Positions 35,533 to 44,598 of a stretch of DNA of 64,000 nt are shown piece after piece. Numbering within the stretch: position 1 is the first letter of the stretch; every line of letters begins with the position of its first letter. This stretch comes from an uncultured Kocuria sp. GTDB taxonomy: Bacteria; Actinomycetota; Actinomycetes; Actinomycetales; Micrococcaceae. Under the pieces are notes generated by a model. It saw only the letters and a list, made by a program, of their open reading frames with translations, had not been told where the DNA came from and ran no database searches. The stretch is taken from contig NZ_CANMRA010000001.1 of the NCBI RefSeq assembly GCF_947500125.1, positions 228,836-292,835 on the forward strand, read 5' to 3'. The translations under genes and the position numbers were made by a program.

Positions 35533-36921
35533 CTAGTCGCTGCCGGGTGACCGCCCGGGCGCGGCCGGACCGCCGCCGGCGGACCCCCGGCCGTCGCGCG
35601 GCACCGCTCCCGCCGCGGCCCGGGCGCGGTCGTCCCGGCGGCCGCGCTTGAGCGCGGCCTGCAGGCGTTCCTTGGCGCGGGTCCGGCGGAAGCGCTGGAG
35701 CTGCGCCATGACCTGGTCGCGGGTGAGGTCGTTGCGGCGCGCGTGCTTCTTGATCTCCCATGGGAAGTAGTACGGCTCCCACGGGATCTCGTCGTCCTCC
35801 CGCCACGTGCCGTTCACGAGGTAGCGCACCACCGTGTTGAGGAAGGCCATCACCGGCACCGCGAACAGGGCCCCGGCGATGCCGAAGAGGATGGTGCCGG
35901 AGGCGACGGCGAGGAACACCGCGAGGGGGTGCAGGGAGACGGCACGTCCCATCACGAGCGGCTGCAGGACGTTGGACTCGATCTGCTGGATCAGGAGCAC
36001 GAACCCGAGCATGGCCAGGGCGGTGCCGAAGCCGTTGGCCACGAGGGCGACCAGTACGGCCACGGCGCCCGTGAGGACGGCACCCACGATCGGGATGAAG
36101 GAGCCCAGGAACACCAGGATGCCGATGGGCAGCGCGAGCGGGACGCCGAGCATGGCGGCGCTCAGCCCGATGCCCACCGCGTCCACGAACGCCACGAAGC
36201 CCTGGATCCGCGCGTACTGCACGAGCGAGGTCCAGCCCCGGCGCCCGGCGCCGTTGACGGCCCGCCGCGCGCTGACCGGGAACAGCCGGACCAGGAAGAG
36301 CCAGATCCGCTCCCCGTCCATGAGGAAGAACAGCAGCGTGAAGAGCATGATGATGATGCCGGTCAGCACGCTGCCCGCCGTCGAGCCGAAGGACATGGCC
36401 CCCGAGAGGATGGCCTCGCTGTTGTCCTGGATCGTGGTGCCGAGGTCGTCGATCCAGTCGTTCACGCTGTCGGCGCTGAGGTTCAGGGGCCCGTCCTCGA
36501 GCCAGCCCAGCAGCTGCTGCGTGCCGACCACCACGTTCTCGGACAGCTGGGCGAAGCCCAGCACGATCTGCCGGCCGGCGAGCACCAGCAGGCCCGCCAC
36601 GAGTCCGATGAGCAGGAGGACGGCGAGTCCCGAGGCCGGTCCCGCCGGCATGTGCCGTCCCCGCAGCCACTTCACCAGCGGGAACAGGAGCCCGGCAAGC
36701 AGCCCCGCGATGAGCACGGGGATGATGACCACCGTGATCGTCGACAGCATGTAGCCGAGCAGCCCCACGGCCGCGAGGATGATGATGAGCCGCCACGACC
36801 ACGCCGCGGCCACCCGCACGGAGACCGCGACGCCCCCCGCGGCGTTGCCGTGCAACGGGGGGAGCTCGTTGCTCGGCCCCGGCCGCTGGGGCCGCTCGGC
36901 GTCGTGCGAAGTCGAAGGCAT
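35533..36921 (-). CDS. AI-2E/PerM family transporter
   Basis: 462 aa. About eight helices. Early hairpins (~55-120), a long external loop (~135-200), and the conserved VFLGSFIPIVGAVL and the C-terminal LQPLVMGRAVSLHPLAV motif of this family. Some members are Na+/H+ antiporters or quorum-signal exporters; substrate unknown. A ~60-residue cytoplasmic tail is basic and Gly/Ala-rich. Leaderless: CAAGAT lies 6 nt before ATG 36921. Confidence 0.88.
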   Translation of the reverse strand: MPSTSHDAERPQRPGPSNELPPLHGNAAGGVAVSVRVAAAWSWRLIIILAAVGLLGYMLSTITVVIIPVLIAGLLAGLLFPLVKWLRGRHMPAGPASGLAVLLLIGLVAGLLVLAGRQIVLGFAQLSENVVVGTQQLLGWLEDGPLNLSADSVNDWIDDLGTTIQDNSEAILSGAMSFGSTAGSVLTGIIIMLFTLLFFLMDGERIWLFLVRLFPVSARRAVNGAGRRGWTSLVQYARIQGFVAFVDAVGIGLSAAMLGVPLALPIGILVFLGSFIPIVGAVLTGAVAVLVALVANGFGTALAMLGFVLLIQQIESNVLQPLVMGRAVSLHPLAVFLAVASGTILFGIAGALFAVPVMAFLNTVVRYLVNGTWREDDEIPWEPYYFPWEIKKHARRNDLTRDQVMAQLQRFRRTRAKERLQAALKRGRRDDRARAAAGAVPRDGRGSAGGGPAAPGRSPGSD

Positions 36922-37036
36922 GGGGACATCTTGGCACGCCCGTACGACCGCTCGGCGACGCCCGGCCGGGACCGCCGGACGCCCCCGGGAGGCGCCGGTC
37001 CCGCCCGTGCCGCGCGCACGGTGGAAGACTGTCGGC

Positions 37037-37642
37037 ATGTCACGCACGTTCCTCCGCGTCCTCGCCCAGCGCCGGCCGGCTCCCGCCCTGACCCCGGACG
37101 CCCCGCCGCGGGAGGAGCTCGAGGCCGTGCTCCGCGCCGCCGCGGGAACCGCGGCCGCCGATCCGGGGCTGAGCTGGCGGGTGGCCGTGACCACCCGCCG
37201 CTCCGCGCCGGAGCTCGCGGCGGCGCTCGCGGGGATGACCCGGGTGCCCAACATGTCCGCGCCCTTCCCGCGGCTCAAGAGCAAGCAGCTGCGCCGGCTC
37301 GCCGCATTCCGGGGCGCCCTGAAGTGGGCGAGCACGGGGGGCCTGGGCTGCGCGCTCGTCTTCAGCCCGGACGACGCCCTGGGCGTGCCCCGCAAGGAGC
37401 AGCTGCACGCGGCGCACGGGGCCCGCCCACTGCTCGAGGCCGCGTTCTGGGCCGCCGGCTGGGGCACCGTCTGGGCCCACCGCGAGGGCGCGGCCGAGGA
37501 CGGCTCCGTCCGCGCCTTCTACGGCCTGGCCGAGGAGGAGAAGCTCCTCGGCTGGCTGTTCGTGGGCCGCCCGCCCCGCGGTGTGGCGGCCGAGCACGCG
37601 GCCACCCGTCCCACGCCCGGGCCCCGGATCTCGTACCACTGA
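37037..37642 (+). CDS. Nitroreductase-like protein
   Basis: 201 aa. The start QRRPAPALTPDAPPREELE and the end LLGWLFVGRPPR follow the nitroreductase/RutE pattern (Arg-Arg FMN contact near the N-terminus, GWGTVWAH mid). It likely binds FMN, but substrate is unknown. Leaderless: AAGACT 6 nt before ATG 37037. Divergent from the PerM gene. Confidence 0.7.
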   Translation: MSRTFLRVLAQRRPAPALTPDAPPREELEAVLRAAAGTAAADPGLSWRVAVTTRRSAPELAAALAGMTRVPNMSAPFPRLKSKQLRRLAAFRGALKWASTGGLGCALVFSPDDALGVPRKEQLHAAHGARPLLEAAFWAAGWGTVWAHREGAAEDGSVRAFYGLAEEEKLLGWLFVGRPPRGVAAEHAATRPTPGPRISYH

Positions 37643-37654
37643 GCACCCCGCAGC

Positions 37655-37775
37655 GCTGGTGGATCCTGCACCCCTGTGGACCCGGCTCCGCTGTGGACCC
37701 GGTTCCGCTGTGGACCCGGTTCCGCTGAGGACCCGGCACCGCTGAGGCTCCCGTACGGCTGTGGACCCGGTGCCG
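37655..37775. repeat. Degenerate ~16-bp tandem repeats, convergent gene end
   Basis: About six units of the form CTGTGGACCCGGTTCCG between the nitroreductase-like and Bax-inhibitor-like genes; two adjacent units are identical. Confidence 0.7.
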
Positions 37776-37809
37776 CCGATCCCGCCCCGCGGCCGCGTGC
37801 CGGGGCACG

Positions 37810-37852
37810 ACGACGGCCCGGGACCCGCGGTGCGCGGGTGCCGGGCCGTCGT
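37810..37852 (-). terminator. Strong hairpin after the Bax-inhibitor-like gene
   Basis: ACGACGGCCCGG pairs with CCGGGCCGTCGT (12 bp), and inside it ACCCGC pairs with GCGGGT around a GGTGC loop. Confidence 0.8.
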
Positions 37853-37879
37853 TGGGTGGTGCATCCGGGGGGCGAGGAC

Positions 37880-38776
37880 CTAGCTCGAGGTCATCTCCCG
37901 GATGATCGCCAGGATGCGCAGGATCTCGACGTAGGTCCAGATCAGCGTGACCGTCAGGCCGAAGGCCGCGGACCAGGCCATCTTCTCGGGGACACCGACC
38001 TCGACGCCGCGCTTGATGTTGTCGAAGTCCAGCACGAAGCTGTAGGCGGCCAGGAGGATGGCCACGGCGCCGATGAGCAGGCCCAGCCAGGGGCCGAGCG
38101 GGCTGTCCGTGCGGATGTTGAAGCCGAACAGCAGCACCGCGCCCAGGTTGACCAGCGCGAAGAGGGCGTAGGCCATGAGCGCCACCATGAAGATCTTGGT
38201 GGCCCGCGGGGAGGCCCGGACCTTGCCGGACCGGAAGAGCACCAGCACCGAGACGAACACGGCGATGGTGCCGATCACGGCCTGCACCACGATGCCCGGG
38301 TACATGGCCTCGAACATCCCCGAGATGCCGCCCAGGAACAGGCCCTGGAACACGCCGTAGGCGAGGATCAGCGCGGGCGAGGGCTCGCGCTTGAACGCGT
38401 TGACCAGGCCGAGGACCAGACCGATCAGGGCACCGGGGATGGTGAGGATCGGCATGATCCAGCCGGCGAGCGCGCCGACGACCACGGCGCCGAGCACCGT
38501 GGCGGTGCGCATGATGACGTCGTCGTAGGTCATCCGGCCGGTCTGGTTCGTCCCGGCGGCCGGGGCGTTGTACATCGAGTCGAGGCGCTCGGCCGAGTAC
38601 GGGGCGCCCTGCTGCGGCCGGCCGTAGCCGCCCTGCTGGTAGCCGGTCTGCCCGTAGCCGGGCTGCTGCTGGTAGGGGGTTCCGTAGGAACTCTGTCCGT
38701 ACTGGTTCCCGTAGGACTGGGCGCTGCCTGCGCCCGACTTCGAGAGATCGCGGAGAAGCGGGTTTCCGCCGGCCAT
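37880..38776 (-). CDS. Bax inhibitor-1/YccA family membrane protein
   Basis: 298 aa. An N-terminal Gln/Gly/Tyr-rich tail (~18-62, YQQ/GYG repeats) precedes seven helices; RTATVLGAVVVGALAGW and FEAMYPGIVVQAV, and the acidic late motif VLDFDNIKRGVE match the family. May leak Ca2+/H+; role unknown. ATG 38776 follows GGAAGGA. Confidence 0.9.
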   Translation of the reverse strand: MAGGNPLLRDLSKSGAGSAQSYGNQYGQSSYGTPYQQQPGYGQTGYQQGGYGRPQQGAPYSAERLDSMYNAPAAGTNQTGRMTYDDVIMRTATVLGAVVVGALAGWIMPILTIPGALIGLVLGLVNAFKREPSPALILAYGVFQGLFLGGISGMFEAMYPGIVVQAVIGTIAVFVSVLVLFRSGKVRASPRATKIFMVALMAYALFALVNLGAVLLFGFNIRTDSPLGPWLGLLIGAVAILLAAYSFVLDFDNIKRGVEVGVPEKMAWSAAFGLTVTLIWTYVEILRILAIIREMTSS

Positions 38777-38991
38777 TGAGGGGTCCTTCCGTGGCACTGA
38801 TGTGCGAGATGTGCCTCCAGGGTAGCAACGCGAGCCGCACGGAAGCAGGAGAACTGCTGTGCTTAAGCCGAGGGCGTGCGAGCCGTCCCGCCGGGGGGCG
38901 GGCGGTGGCCCCCAGGAGAGCGGACAGACAAGTCTTTGCTGCCGCACACATGCTGGGGGGAACGACCGTCGTCCCGCCCCGGAGGCCCGCC

Positions 38992-39264
38992 ATGCCCGAG
39001 TCCCCCGCCCACTGGGTGCCGCTGGCCGCGATCCCGGTCCTGCTCGTCGTCGGAGCCCTGGCCGTCCTCCACTGGAGCCGCTACCTCGCTGCGCTCGGCC
39101 GGCTGCACCGCGCGCAGACCTCCCCGGGCGCCGCCCCGGCCCGGCACTCCGCGGCGTGGCTCGAGCTCCGCAGCGACGAGCACTACCGCCGGGCCTACCG
39201 CCTCACCTGGGCGGTGGCCGGGGTGCTCGCCGTGGGCCTGACCGCCGCCGTGCTCGCCGGCTGA
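38992..39264 (+). CDS. Small two-helix membrane protein
   Basis: 90 aa. Helices ~8-25 and ~68-88 with a charged middle (LELRSDEHYRRAYRLTW). ATG 38992 follows GGAGG. Followed by another small membrane protein 16 bp on. No family recognised. Confidence 0.6.
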   Translation: MPESPAHWVPLAAIPVLLVVGALAVLHWSRYLAALGRLHRAQTSPGAAPARHSAAWLELRSDEHYRRAYRLTWAVAGVLAVGLTAAVLAG

Positions 39265-39280
39265 GCCGCGGCGCGCCCCC

Positions 39281-39541
39281 GTGGTCCACCTGCCCGGCGC
39301 CGTCCTCCTCTACGGCTGCCTCCTCGTCGCCGGGGCCGGCGCCACGGCCCTGTGGAGCCTGGCCCAGGTCGCGCTCGACCTGGCGCCGACCGCGCGCCGC
39401 CGGTCCCCCGGAGCCCGCGCCTGCGCCCGGGGCCACCTGGGGCGCGCCACGACCGCGGCCGCCGTGGCCCTGCTGACCGCCGGAGTCCCCTCGTTGCTGC
39501 ACCACCTGCACTGGCTCACCGTGCTCGCGGGAGCCGCCTGA
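39281..39541 (+). CDS. Small membrane protein
   Basis: 86 aa with three hydrophobic segments and a basic Arg/Ala centre (ARRRSPGARACARG). GTG 39281; no clear ribosome site, likely coupled to the gene before it. Function unknown. Confidence 0.5.
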   Translation: MVHLPGAVLLYGCLLVAGAGATALWSLAQVALDLAPTARRRSPGARACARGHLGRATTAAAVALLTAGVPSLLHHLHWLTVLAGAA

Positions 39542-39678
39542 GCCGGTCCGAGAACACCGCTCCACCCCCTCCGAACGTCACACTTCGTGATGAAGCCGTG
39601 ATCTTCCGTTAGATCTGTTCGCATTGATTTGCATATGAGAACCTTTTCCGGGATCCCCCCAATTCCAGGAGTTCGCCC

Positions 39679-42102
39679 ATGCAACGATCCATGCTCGCCC
39701 CCACCCTGTCCGCCCTGACCCTGGCCCTCGTGCTGGCTCCTCTCACGCCCGCCACGGCCTCCCCCGCCGAGAACGCCACGACCCTGCTCCCCCAGCAGGT
39801 CAGCGACGAGGCACCGCCCGAGATCACCGACCGGATGATCGTCAAGTACCGCACCCCCATGAGCGACGCCGAGTCGGAGCAGGTCGTCGAGGACGCCGCC
39901 GCCGAGGCCGACGTCCCGGAGGCCGAGGAGACCACCGAGGTCCGGACCACGGGCGACGGCGCGGCCGTCGTCGAACTGGCCGGCGAGGTCTCGACCGACC
40001 AGGCCGAGAAGCTGGCCGAGGAGCTCACCAAGGACCCGGCCGTGGCCTACGCCGAGCCCGACCGCCTCGTCTCCACCGCCCGGATCCCCGGCACGGACGA
40101 GGCGGAGCCGGAGGGCATGGGCTCCGTCGCCGCGACCGCCACCGACCCCGGGGTCCCGTCCCTGTGGGCCCTCACCAACCTGCGGGCCTACGAGGCCTGG
40201 GACACCGCCACCGGCAAGGGCGTCACGGTCGGGGTCGTCGACACCGGCTTCGCCAACCACCCGGACCTGGACTCCCAGACCATCGGCGGCTACGACTTCG
40301 TCTCCACCGACTTCCTGGGCAACGACGGCAACGGCCGGGACACCGACGCCCGCGACCCGGGCACCTACTCCACGGCCGGGCAGTGCTACAGCGGCTCCGC
40401 GGCCACCAACTCCATCTGGCACGGCACGCACGTGGCCGGCACCGTGGCCGCCAAGCGCGACGACTACGGCACCGTCGGCGTCGCCCCCGACGCCACCCTC
40501 CTCAACGCCCGCGCCCTGGGCGCGTGCGGCTACGGCTACGTCTCCGACATGGCCGACGCCGTGCGGTGGCTGGCCGGCGACGCCGTAGGCGGGGTCCCCG
40601 CCCCGCCCAAGCGCGCCGACGTGATCAACATGTCCCTGTCCATGGGCGGATCGTGCCCGGCGACGCTGCAGAACGCCATCAACACCGCCTGGTTCCGGAA
40701 CATCCCCGTGGCCGTGGCCGCGGGCAACAGCGGCCGCCCGGCCATCGAGTACGCCCCGGGCAACTGCTACAACGTGATCACGGTCGGCGCCATCGGCTCC
40801 GACCGGGTCCGGGCCAGCTACTCCAACCACGGCGGCGCCGTGGACATCTACGCCCCCGGCCACCACATCCTCTCGGCGGGCAACACGGGCAGGACCACGC
40901 CGGTCGCGCCCAACAGCCGCTTCGACTACGGCACCTCGATGGCCACCCCACACGTGGCCGGCACCCTGGCGCTGCTCAAGCAGAAGAACCCGACGCTGAG
41001 CTCCGACCAGTACAAGCAGCTGATCCTGGACTCGGGGGACGCCTGGTCCACCCTTCCCGGGGGCAAGACGCTGAACTCCCACGACGCGCTCTGGATCACG
41101 AAGCCCGACGTCACCGTGACACCAGCGGCACCCACCCCGACCTACACCACGAAGGGCGCGATCGGGTCCCTGTACCAGCGGATCAAGAGCGAGACGGGCG
41201 CGCCGACCTCCCACGAGCAGGCCATCGCCGGCGGGGTCCGCCAGACCTTCACCAAGGGCACCGTCTACTGGTCCTCGGCCACCGGGGCCTACTGGGTGCG
41301 GGGCGGGGTCGAGTCCGCCTACAAGCGCAACGGCACCGCTGCCGGCGTCCTGCGCTTCCCGCGCTCCGACGAGAGGTCCAACGGCATCGGCGGGGCCTAC
41401 CAGCTGTTCCAGAACGGCCGGATCCTCTGGTCCTCCCGCAGCGGGTCCCACGCCCTGACCGGGGCCATCGACCGGACCTACGCCGCGGCGGGCAGCGAGA
41501 GGGGCACCCTCGGGTACCCCACCGCGGACCGGCGGACCAACGGCATCGGCGGGTACTACCAGACCTTCCAGAACGGCCGGATCCTCTGGAGCTCCGCCCA
41601 CGGGGCGCACGCGGTCACCGGCGCCACCAGCGCGGCCTACTCCCGCGCCGGCAGCGAGCGGGGATCCCTGGGCTACCCCACCGCCGGGGCCGTCTCCGAC
41701 GGACGGGGAGGCACCTCCCAGTCCTTCCAGAAGGGCAGGATCGTCTGGAGCACCTCCAGCGGGGCGCACTACCTCAAGGGCTCGATCGGCGGGCGGCACG
41801 ACCGCTCCGGCGGCACGGCCGGCGCGCTGGGCTACCCCACCTCCGACGAGGCGCCCACCAGCACGGGCGGGGCCTTCCAGGTGTTCCAGAACGGCCGGAT
41901 CTACTGGAGCCCCAGCACCTACGCCCAGGAGATCAAGGGCTCGATCGGCAAGGCCTACGTCGCGCTCGGGGGGACGACCAGCCGCCTGGGCTTCCCCCGG
42001 ACGGGTGAGATCACCCGCGCCGACCGGTCCGTGGTGCAGTACTTCCAGGGCGGCTCCATCACCTGGCGCCCGGGAGGATCGATCCGGATCGACTACCGCT
42101 GA
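39679..42102 (+). CDS. Secreted S8 subtilisin-like protease with LGFP repeats
   Basis: 807 aa. Signal peptide ending near ATASPAEN; inhibitor I9-like propeptide (~45-130); S8 domain (~155-465) with the triad in GVVDTGF, HGTHVAG and GTSMATPHVAG. The C-terminal half (~490-800) has at least five LGFP repeats (core GxLGYPT followed by GG..Q.FQNGRI.WSS), which bind peptidoglycan/mycolyl-type wall. It is thus a wall-retained extracellular protease. ATG 39679 follows AGGAG. A less GC-rich upstream region (39590-39660) may hold its promoter. Confidence 0.94.
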   Translation: MQRSMLAPTLSALTLALVLAPLTPATASPAENATTLLPQQVSDEAPPEITDRMIVKYRTPMSDAESEQVVEDAAAEADVPEAEETTEVRTTGDGAAVVELAGEVSTDQAEKLAEELTKDPAVAYAEPDRLVSTARIPGTDEAEPEGMGSVAATATDPGVPSLWALTNLRAYEAWDTATGKGVTVGVVDTGFANHPDLDSQTIGGYDFVSTDFLGNDGNGRDTDARDPGTYSTAGQCYSGSAATNSIWHGTHVAGTVAAKRDDYGTVGVAPDATLLNARALGACGYGYVSDMADAVRWLAGDAVGGVPAPPKRADVINMSLSMGGSCPATLQNAINTAWFRNIPVAVAAGNSGRPAIEYAPGNCYNVITVGAIGSDRVRASYSNHGGAVDIYAPGHHILSAGNTGRTTPVAPNSRFDYGTSMATPHVAGTLALLKQKNPTLSSDQYKQLILDSGDAWSTLPGGKTLNSHDALWITKPDVTVTPAAPTPTYTTKGAIGSLYQRIKSETGAPTSHEQAIAGGVRQTFTKGTVYWSSATGAYWVRGGVESAYKRNGTAAGVLRFPRSDERSNGIGGAYQLFQNGRILWSSRSGSHALTGAIDRTYAAAGSERGTLGYPTADRRTNGIGGYYQTFQNGRILWSSAHGAHAVTGATSAAYSRAGSERGSLGYPTAGAVSDGRGGTSQSFQKGRIVWSTSSGAHYLKGSIGGRHDRSGGTAGALGYPTSDEAPTSTGGAFQVFQNGRIYWSPSTYAQEIKGSIGKAYVALGGTTSRLGFPRTGEITRADRSVVQYFQGGSITWRPGGSIRIDYR

Positions 42103-42119
42103 TCCGGCACCGGCCCCAC

Positions 42120-42153
42120 AGCGGCCCCGCTCCGTCCTCGGAGCGGGGCCGCT
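42120..42153 (+). terminator. Perfect 15-bp hairpin after the LGFP protease
   Basis: AGCGGCCCCGCTCCG pairs exactly with its complement around TCCT, 18 bp past the stop codon. Confidence 0.88.
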
Positions 42154-42211
42154 GCGCGTCCGGGAGGCCGGGGCGTGCCAGCTGCCGGCCGTCCCGTGGT
42201 CCGGCGACCGG

Positions 42212-42706
42212 TCAGTCCACGAGCTCTCCGCACGCCAGCAGCAGCGCGACGGCCGAGGCCGTGGTGGTGTCACCGATCCGGCCGGCCCTCAGCAGCTCGA
42301 GCAGGCTCTGCGCATCGACCCACTCCACCCCCGGGATGCCGGCCGGCTCCAGGGCATCGCCGTACTCGGCATCGGTGCGGCGCGCGACGGCGAGCAGGGC
42401 GTCGATCCGCTCCTCCTTGCGCTGGTCGGCGTACAGGACTCCCAGCGGGGCGATCACCGCCGCGGACATGCCCGATCCGAACTCCTCCTCCAGCAGCAGT
42501 GCGCCACCGGCGCGCAGCTCCTCCCGGTCGACCACCGGCCCCTGCGGGAACGTCAGCATCTGTGCGCCGGGACTCAGCTCGGCCGGCACCAGCCCGTAGC
42601 GGACCCTGGTGCCGGAGCCGTCGTGGACGCGCGGGACCACCACCATCGAGCGGCGGGCCGGCACCGGATGCGCTGGTGCGCGTTCGTCCTGAAGGATGTC
42701 GGTCAT
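42212..42706 (-). CDS. Degenerate Nudix-fold protein
   Basis: 164 aa. Overall order resembles ADP-sugar Nudix proteins (a late DTTTASAVALLL helix), but the box reads GPVVDREE...ALLLEEEFG: the first G and E and the EE are kept, while the essential Arg-Glu are Leu-Leu. Metal-dependent hydrolysis is thus doubtful. ATG 42706 follows GAGGAG. It is the last chromosomal gene before the island's left end. Confidence 0.65.
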   Translation of the reverse strand: MTDILQDERAPAHPVPARRSMVVVPRVHDGSGTRVRYGLVPAELSPGAQMLTFPQGPVVDREELRAGGALLLEEEFGSGMSAAVIAPLGVLYADQRKEERIDALLAVARRTDAEYGDALEPAGIPGVEWVDAQSLLELLRAGRIGDTTTASAVALLLACGELVD

Positions 42707-42830
42707 CGAAGTGCTCCTCGTGTCGTGGGGCGCATCGGAGCCCGTGCCGTCGGACGGCGCGGGCGATGCACCCCGTCAGCCTACGATCCGGATCTCACAG
42801 GTGACCGGGAGAGCCGTTCGTGGATCCCGA

Positions 42831-42864
42831 GTGCCCCCAGTCAGACTCGAACTGACACTGCGCG
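42831..42864. repeat. Left attachment-site copy (tRNA 3'-end fragment)
   Basis: 34 bp identical to 52524-52557. Only the acceptor-3', T-arm and variable region of the tRNA are here; anticodon and 5' half are missing, so this is the displaced end left by integration. Confidence 0.85.
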
Positions 42865-42913
42865 AGATATGGTTCCGCAACTCGCACACCTGCGGTGAAC
42901 CACGAGAACAGCT

Positions 42914-43363
42914 CTAGTGGGCGGGCGTTCCGGTGAATTCGAGTGCAGCCCGACGCGGTGACAACGGAGGATAGATAAAGAATCCTGTCGAAAATAGAGG
43001 ATAGACGGCGAACGCGTTCACCACCGGCTTGAACTTCCGTCCTTCACGATCCGCCGGGTTGAACGGGATGGCACGCTCGTGCACCGCGATCTGCAGCGCC
43101 TCGTGCAGGATCCGCCGGCACACGTTGGCCGTGCTCGCCCCGCCCTTCACGTGCGCCCCGCCGTACTGACCGGGTCGCTGCACCGCGATCTGCGCCAGCC
43201 GGTCTTCGATCATCTGACAGGTGACTGCACCGACCCGCCACTGCATGGCCTCGCCCAACTGCTCCACCGCCGCGGACATCGAGCGCACCGACTCCGTCCA
43301 CCAGTCGCTGGCACGCTGGGAACTGCGGGATCTGCGGTGCTCGCGCCGGCTTGACCGCTGCAT
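42914..43363 (-). pseudogene. Truncated tyrosine recombinase (core-binding domain remnant)
   Basis: 149 codons. A good GAGGAG site precedes ATG 43363. Residues ~55-115 (VGAVTCQMIEDRLAQIAV ... CRRILHEALQIAVHERAIPF, NPAD) fit the integrase core-binding domain, ending KPVVNAFA where integrases enter the catalytic domain. After that the frame runs into island-end repeats and stops; the R...HxxR...Y region is absent. Family assignment is by pattern, without a search. Overlaps the end of the HTH-like gene. Confidence 0.6.
42965..43013. repeat. Two direct repeats near the left island end
   Basis: GGAGGATAGATAAAGAATCC (42965-42984 region) and a second unit with core GAGGATAGACGGCGAA (42990-43013). 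The second unit differs at only two positions over 23 bp from a copy at 52442-52466 near the other island end, same orientation. Candidate integrase arm sites. Confidence 0.6.
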
Positions 43364-44087
43364 GAGTTCTCTCCTCGGTCGCGGCTCTCGCGGCAGCCTC
43401 CCGGGCCGCCGCCTGGTGCGGGGCCTCCGGCCACTGGTCATCCGGATGCGGCATGGGTGCCGGCCATCGTTCCGGCGGCGCCGGGGTGGAGCCGTACAGC
43501 TCGGCGATGAACAGCTCGCATCCCTCTGCCGTGACCGTGCGGCGCTGCGGAGCCACCAGACCGGCCTCGATCATGGCCTGGGAGACGGGGGCTCTGGACA
43601 TCCCAGTGGTCTCCATGACGTCGCCTGCCAGCTTCTCCCGGCGCGGGTCCTCTATGGTCGGATCGTCGAGGTTGGCGCGGTGGGCCTTGAAAGCCTCTCG
43701 AATCCTGTCCCGGCGGAGCGCGCGAGCTCGAGCTTTCGCGTCAGCGGCTGGTGTCATGACCCGACCCGAGGTCTCCTTCTGCGGCGCGGCCGTGAGCTTG
43801 GCCCGGTTGGCAGGGAACCGACGAGCCTCCCGCAGGAAGTTCTCCGCCTTCCCCACGGTCAACCCTCGGTGGGAGTATGAGATCTTCGTGGCACGCATGA
43901 TCGTCAGGACGTCGACCTGGCTCATCCCCATAGCTCCGGCCGGCCTCCGGATGAGGACGTCACCGGCGGGCGTAGGCGCCCCGGGGCGGTCCTTCGCCAT
44001 CTGGCGCCGGGCGTCGTCCAGCACCGCGCGGGCCTTGGCCTGACCGCTGGCACCGGCGTTGGCGGGTCGAATCGGATCTGCGGTCAT
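43044..44087 (-). CDS. Basic HTH-like protein of the island
   Basis: 347 codons. Residues 1-~240 look like a genuine basic protein: RAVLDDARRQMAKDRPG, a segment with METTGMSRAPVSQAM, turn-like and helical, that could be a helix-turn-helix (~155-175). The last ~105 residues overlap the integrase remnant in another frame and have shadow-frame composition, so the original stop was probably lost by mutation. ATG 44087 follows GGAG. Divergent from the small membrane-protein operon, so it may regulate it. No family recognised. Confidence 0.55.
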   Translation of the reverse strand: MTADPIRPANAGASGQAKARAVLDDARRQMAKDRPGAPTPAGDVLIRRPAGAMGMSQVDVLTIMRATKISYSHRGLTVGKAENFLREARRFPANRAKLTAAPQKETSGRVMTPAADAKARARALRRDRIREAFKAHRANLDDPTIEDPRREKLAGDVMETTGMSRAPVSQAMIEAGLVAPQRRTVTAEGCELFIAELYGSTPAPPERWPAPMPHPDDQWPEAPHQAAAREAAARAATEERTHAAVKPARAPQIPQFPACQRLVDGVGALDVRGGGAVGRGHAVAGRCSHLSDDRRPAGADRGAATRSVRRGAREGRGEHGQRVPADPARGAADRGARACHPVQPGGS

Positions 44088-44268
44088 CTGCGAGCTCCTG
44101 GAGGAAGCGGCGACGGGGACGTCCCGGAGACCGTCTCGGGCCGCAACGCGCGGACCCTGGCGACCGAGCGCGGCTGGCTCACCGGCCCAGTTCCCGCCTG
44201 AACGACCGCACCACCGCTAGGTTCTGACCAACAGCGCTCCTCCAGCGCGCCCTGACCGAAAGGCCCCC

Positions 44269-44583
44269 ATGGGCGACAACGCGACCATCGAGACGATCTT
44301 CGGGCTGATCTTCCTCCTCCCGTACCTGATCGGCCCCGCACTGCTCGCAGCCCTGATCGCCGTCGCCGCCCCGATCTGGCGCGGCCGCCGACCGGTCGGC
44401 AACCAGCGCCGCATCGCCTCGATCCTCCTGGTGCTCCTGAGCCTGTTCTGGGCGGTCCAGCTGATCGGCTGGGCCATGGACCTCGGGGTCTACGGCCCCG
44501 CGCTGATGATCGGTCTGTTCACCGCATCGGTCTTCACCCTGGTGCGGCTGTACCAGGCACCCGCCGCCGACCCCACCCCCTGA
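44269..44583 (+). CDS. Island small membrane protein 1 of 4-gene operon
   Basis: 104 aa, three or four hydrophobic segments. Order: helix, WRGRRPVGNQRR cytoplasmic loop, two or three helices, then FTLVRLYQ and a Pro-rich end. The same plan recurs in the next two genes, suggesting duplication. ATG 44269 follows GAAAGG. First gene of a tightly packed operon. Function unknown. Confidence 0.7.
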   Translation: MGDNATIETIFGLIFLLPYLIGPALLAALIAVAAPIWRGRRPVGNQRRIASILLVLLSLFWAVQLIGWAMDLGVYGPALMIGLFTASVFTLVRLYQAPAADPTP

Positions 44584-44598
44584 CCAAAGGACTCCACC

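Noticed and set aside
42831..42864. A second complete tRNA gene
   Set aside because: Only the 3' third is present; sequence after 42864 does not form an anticodon or D arm.
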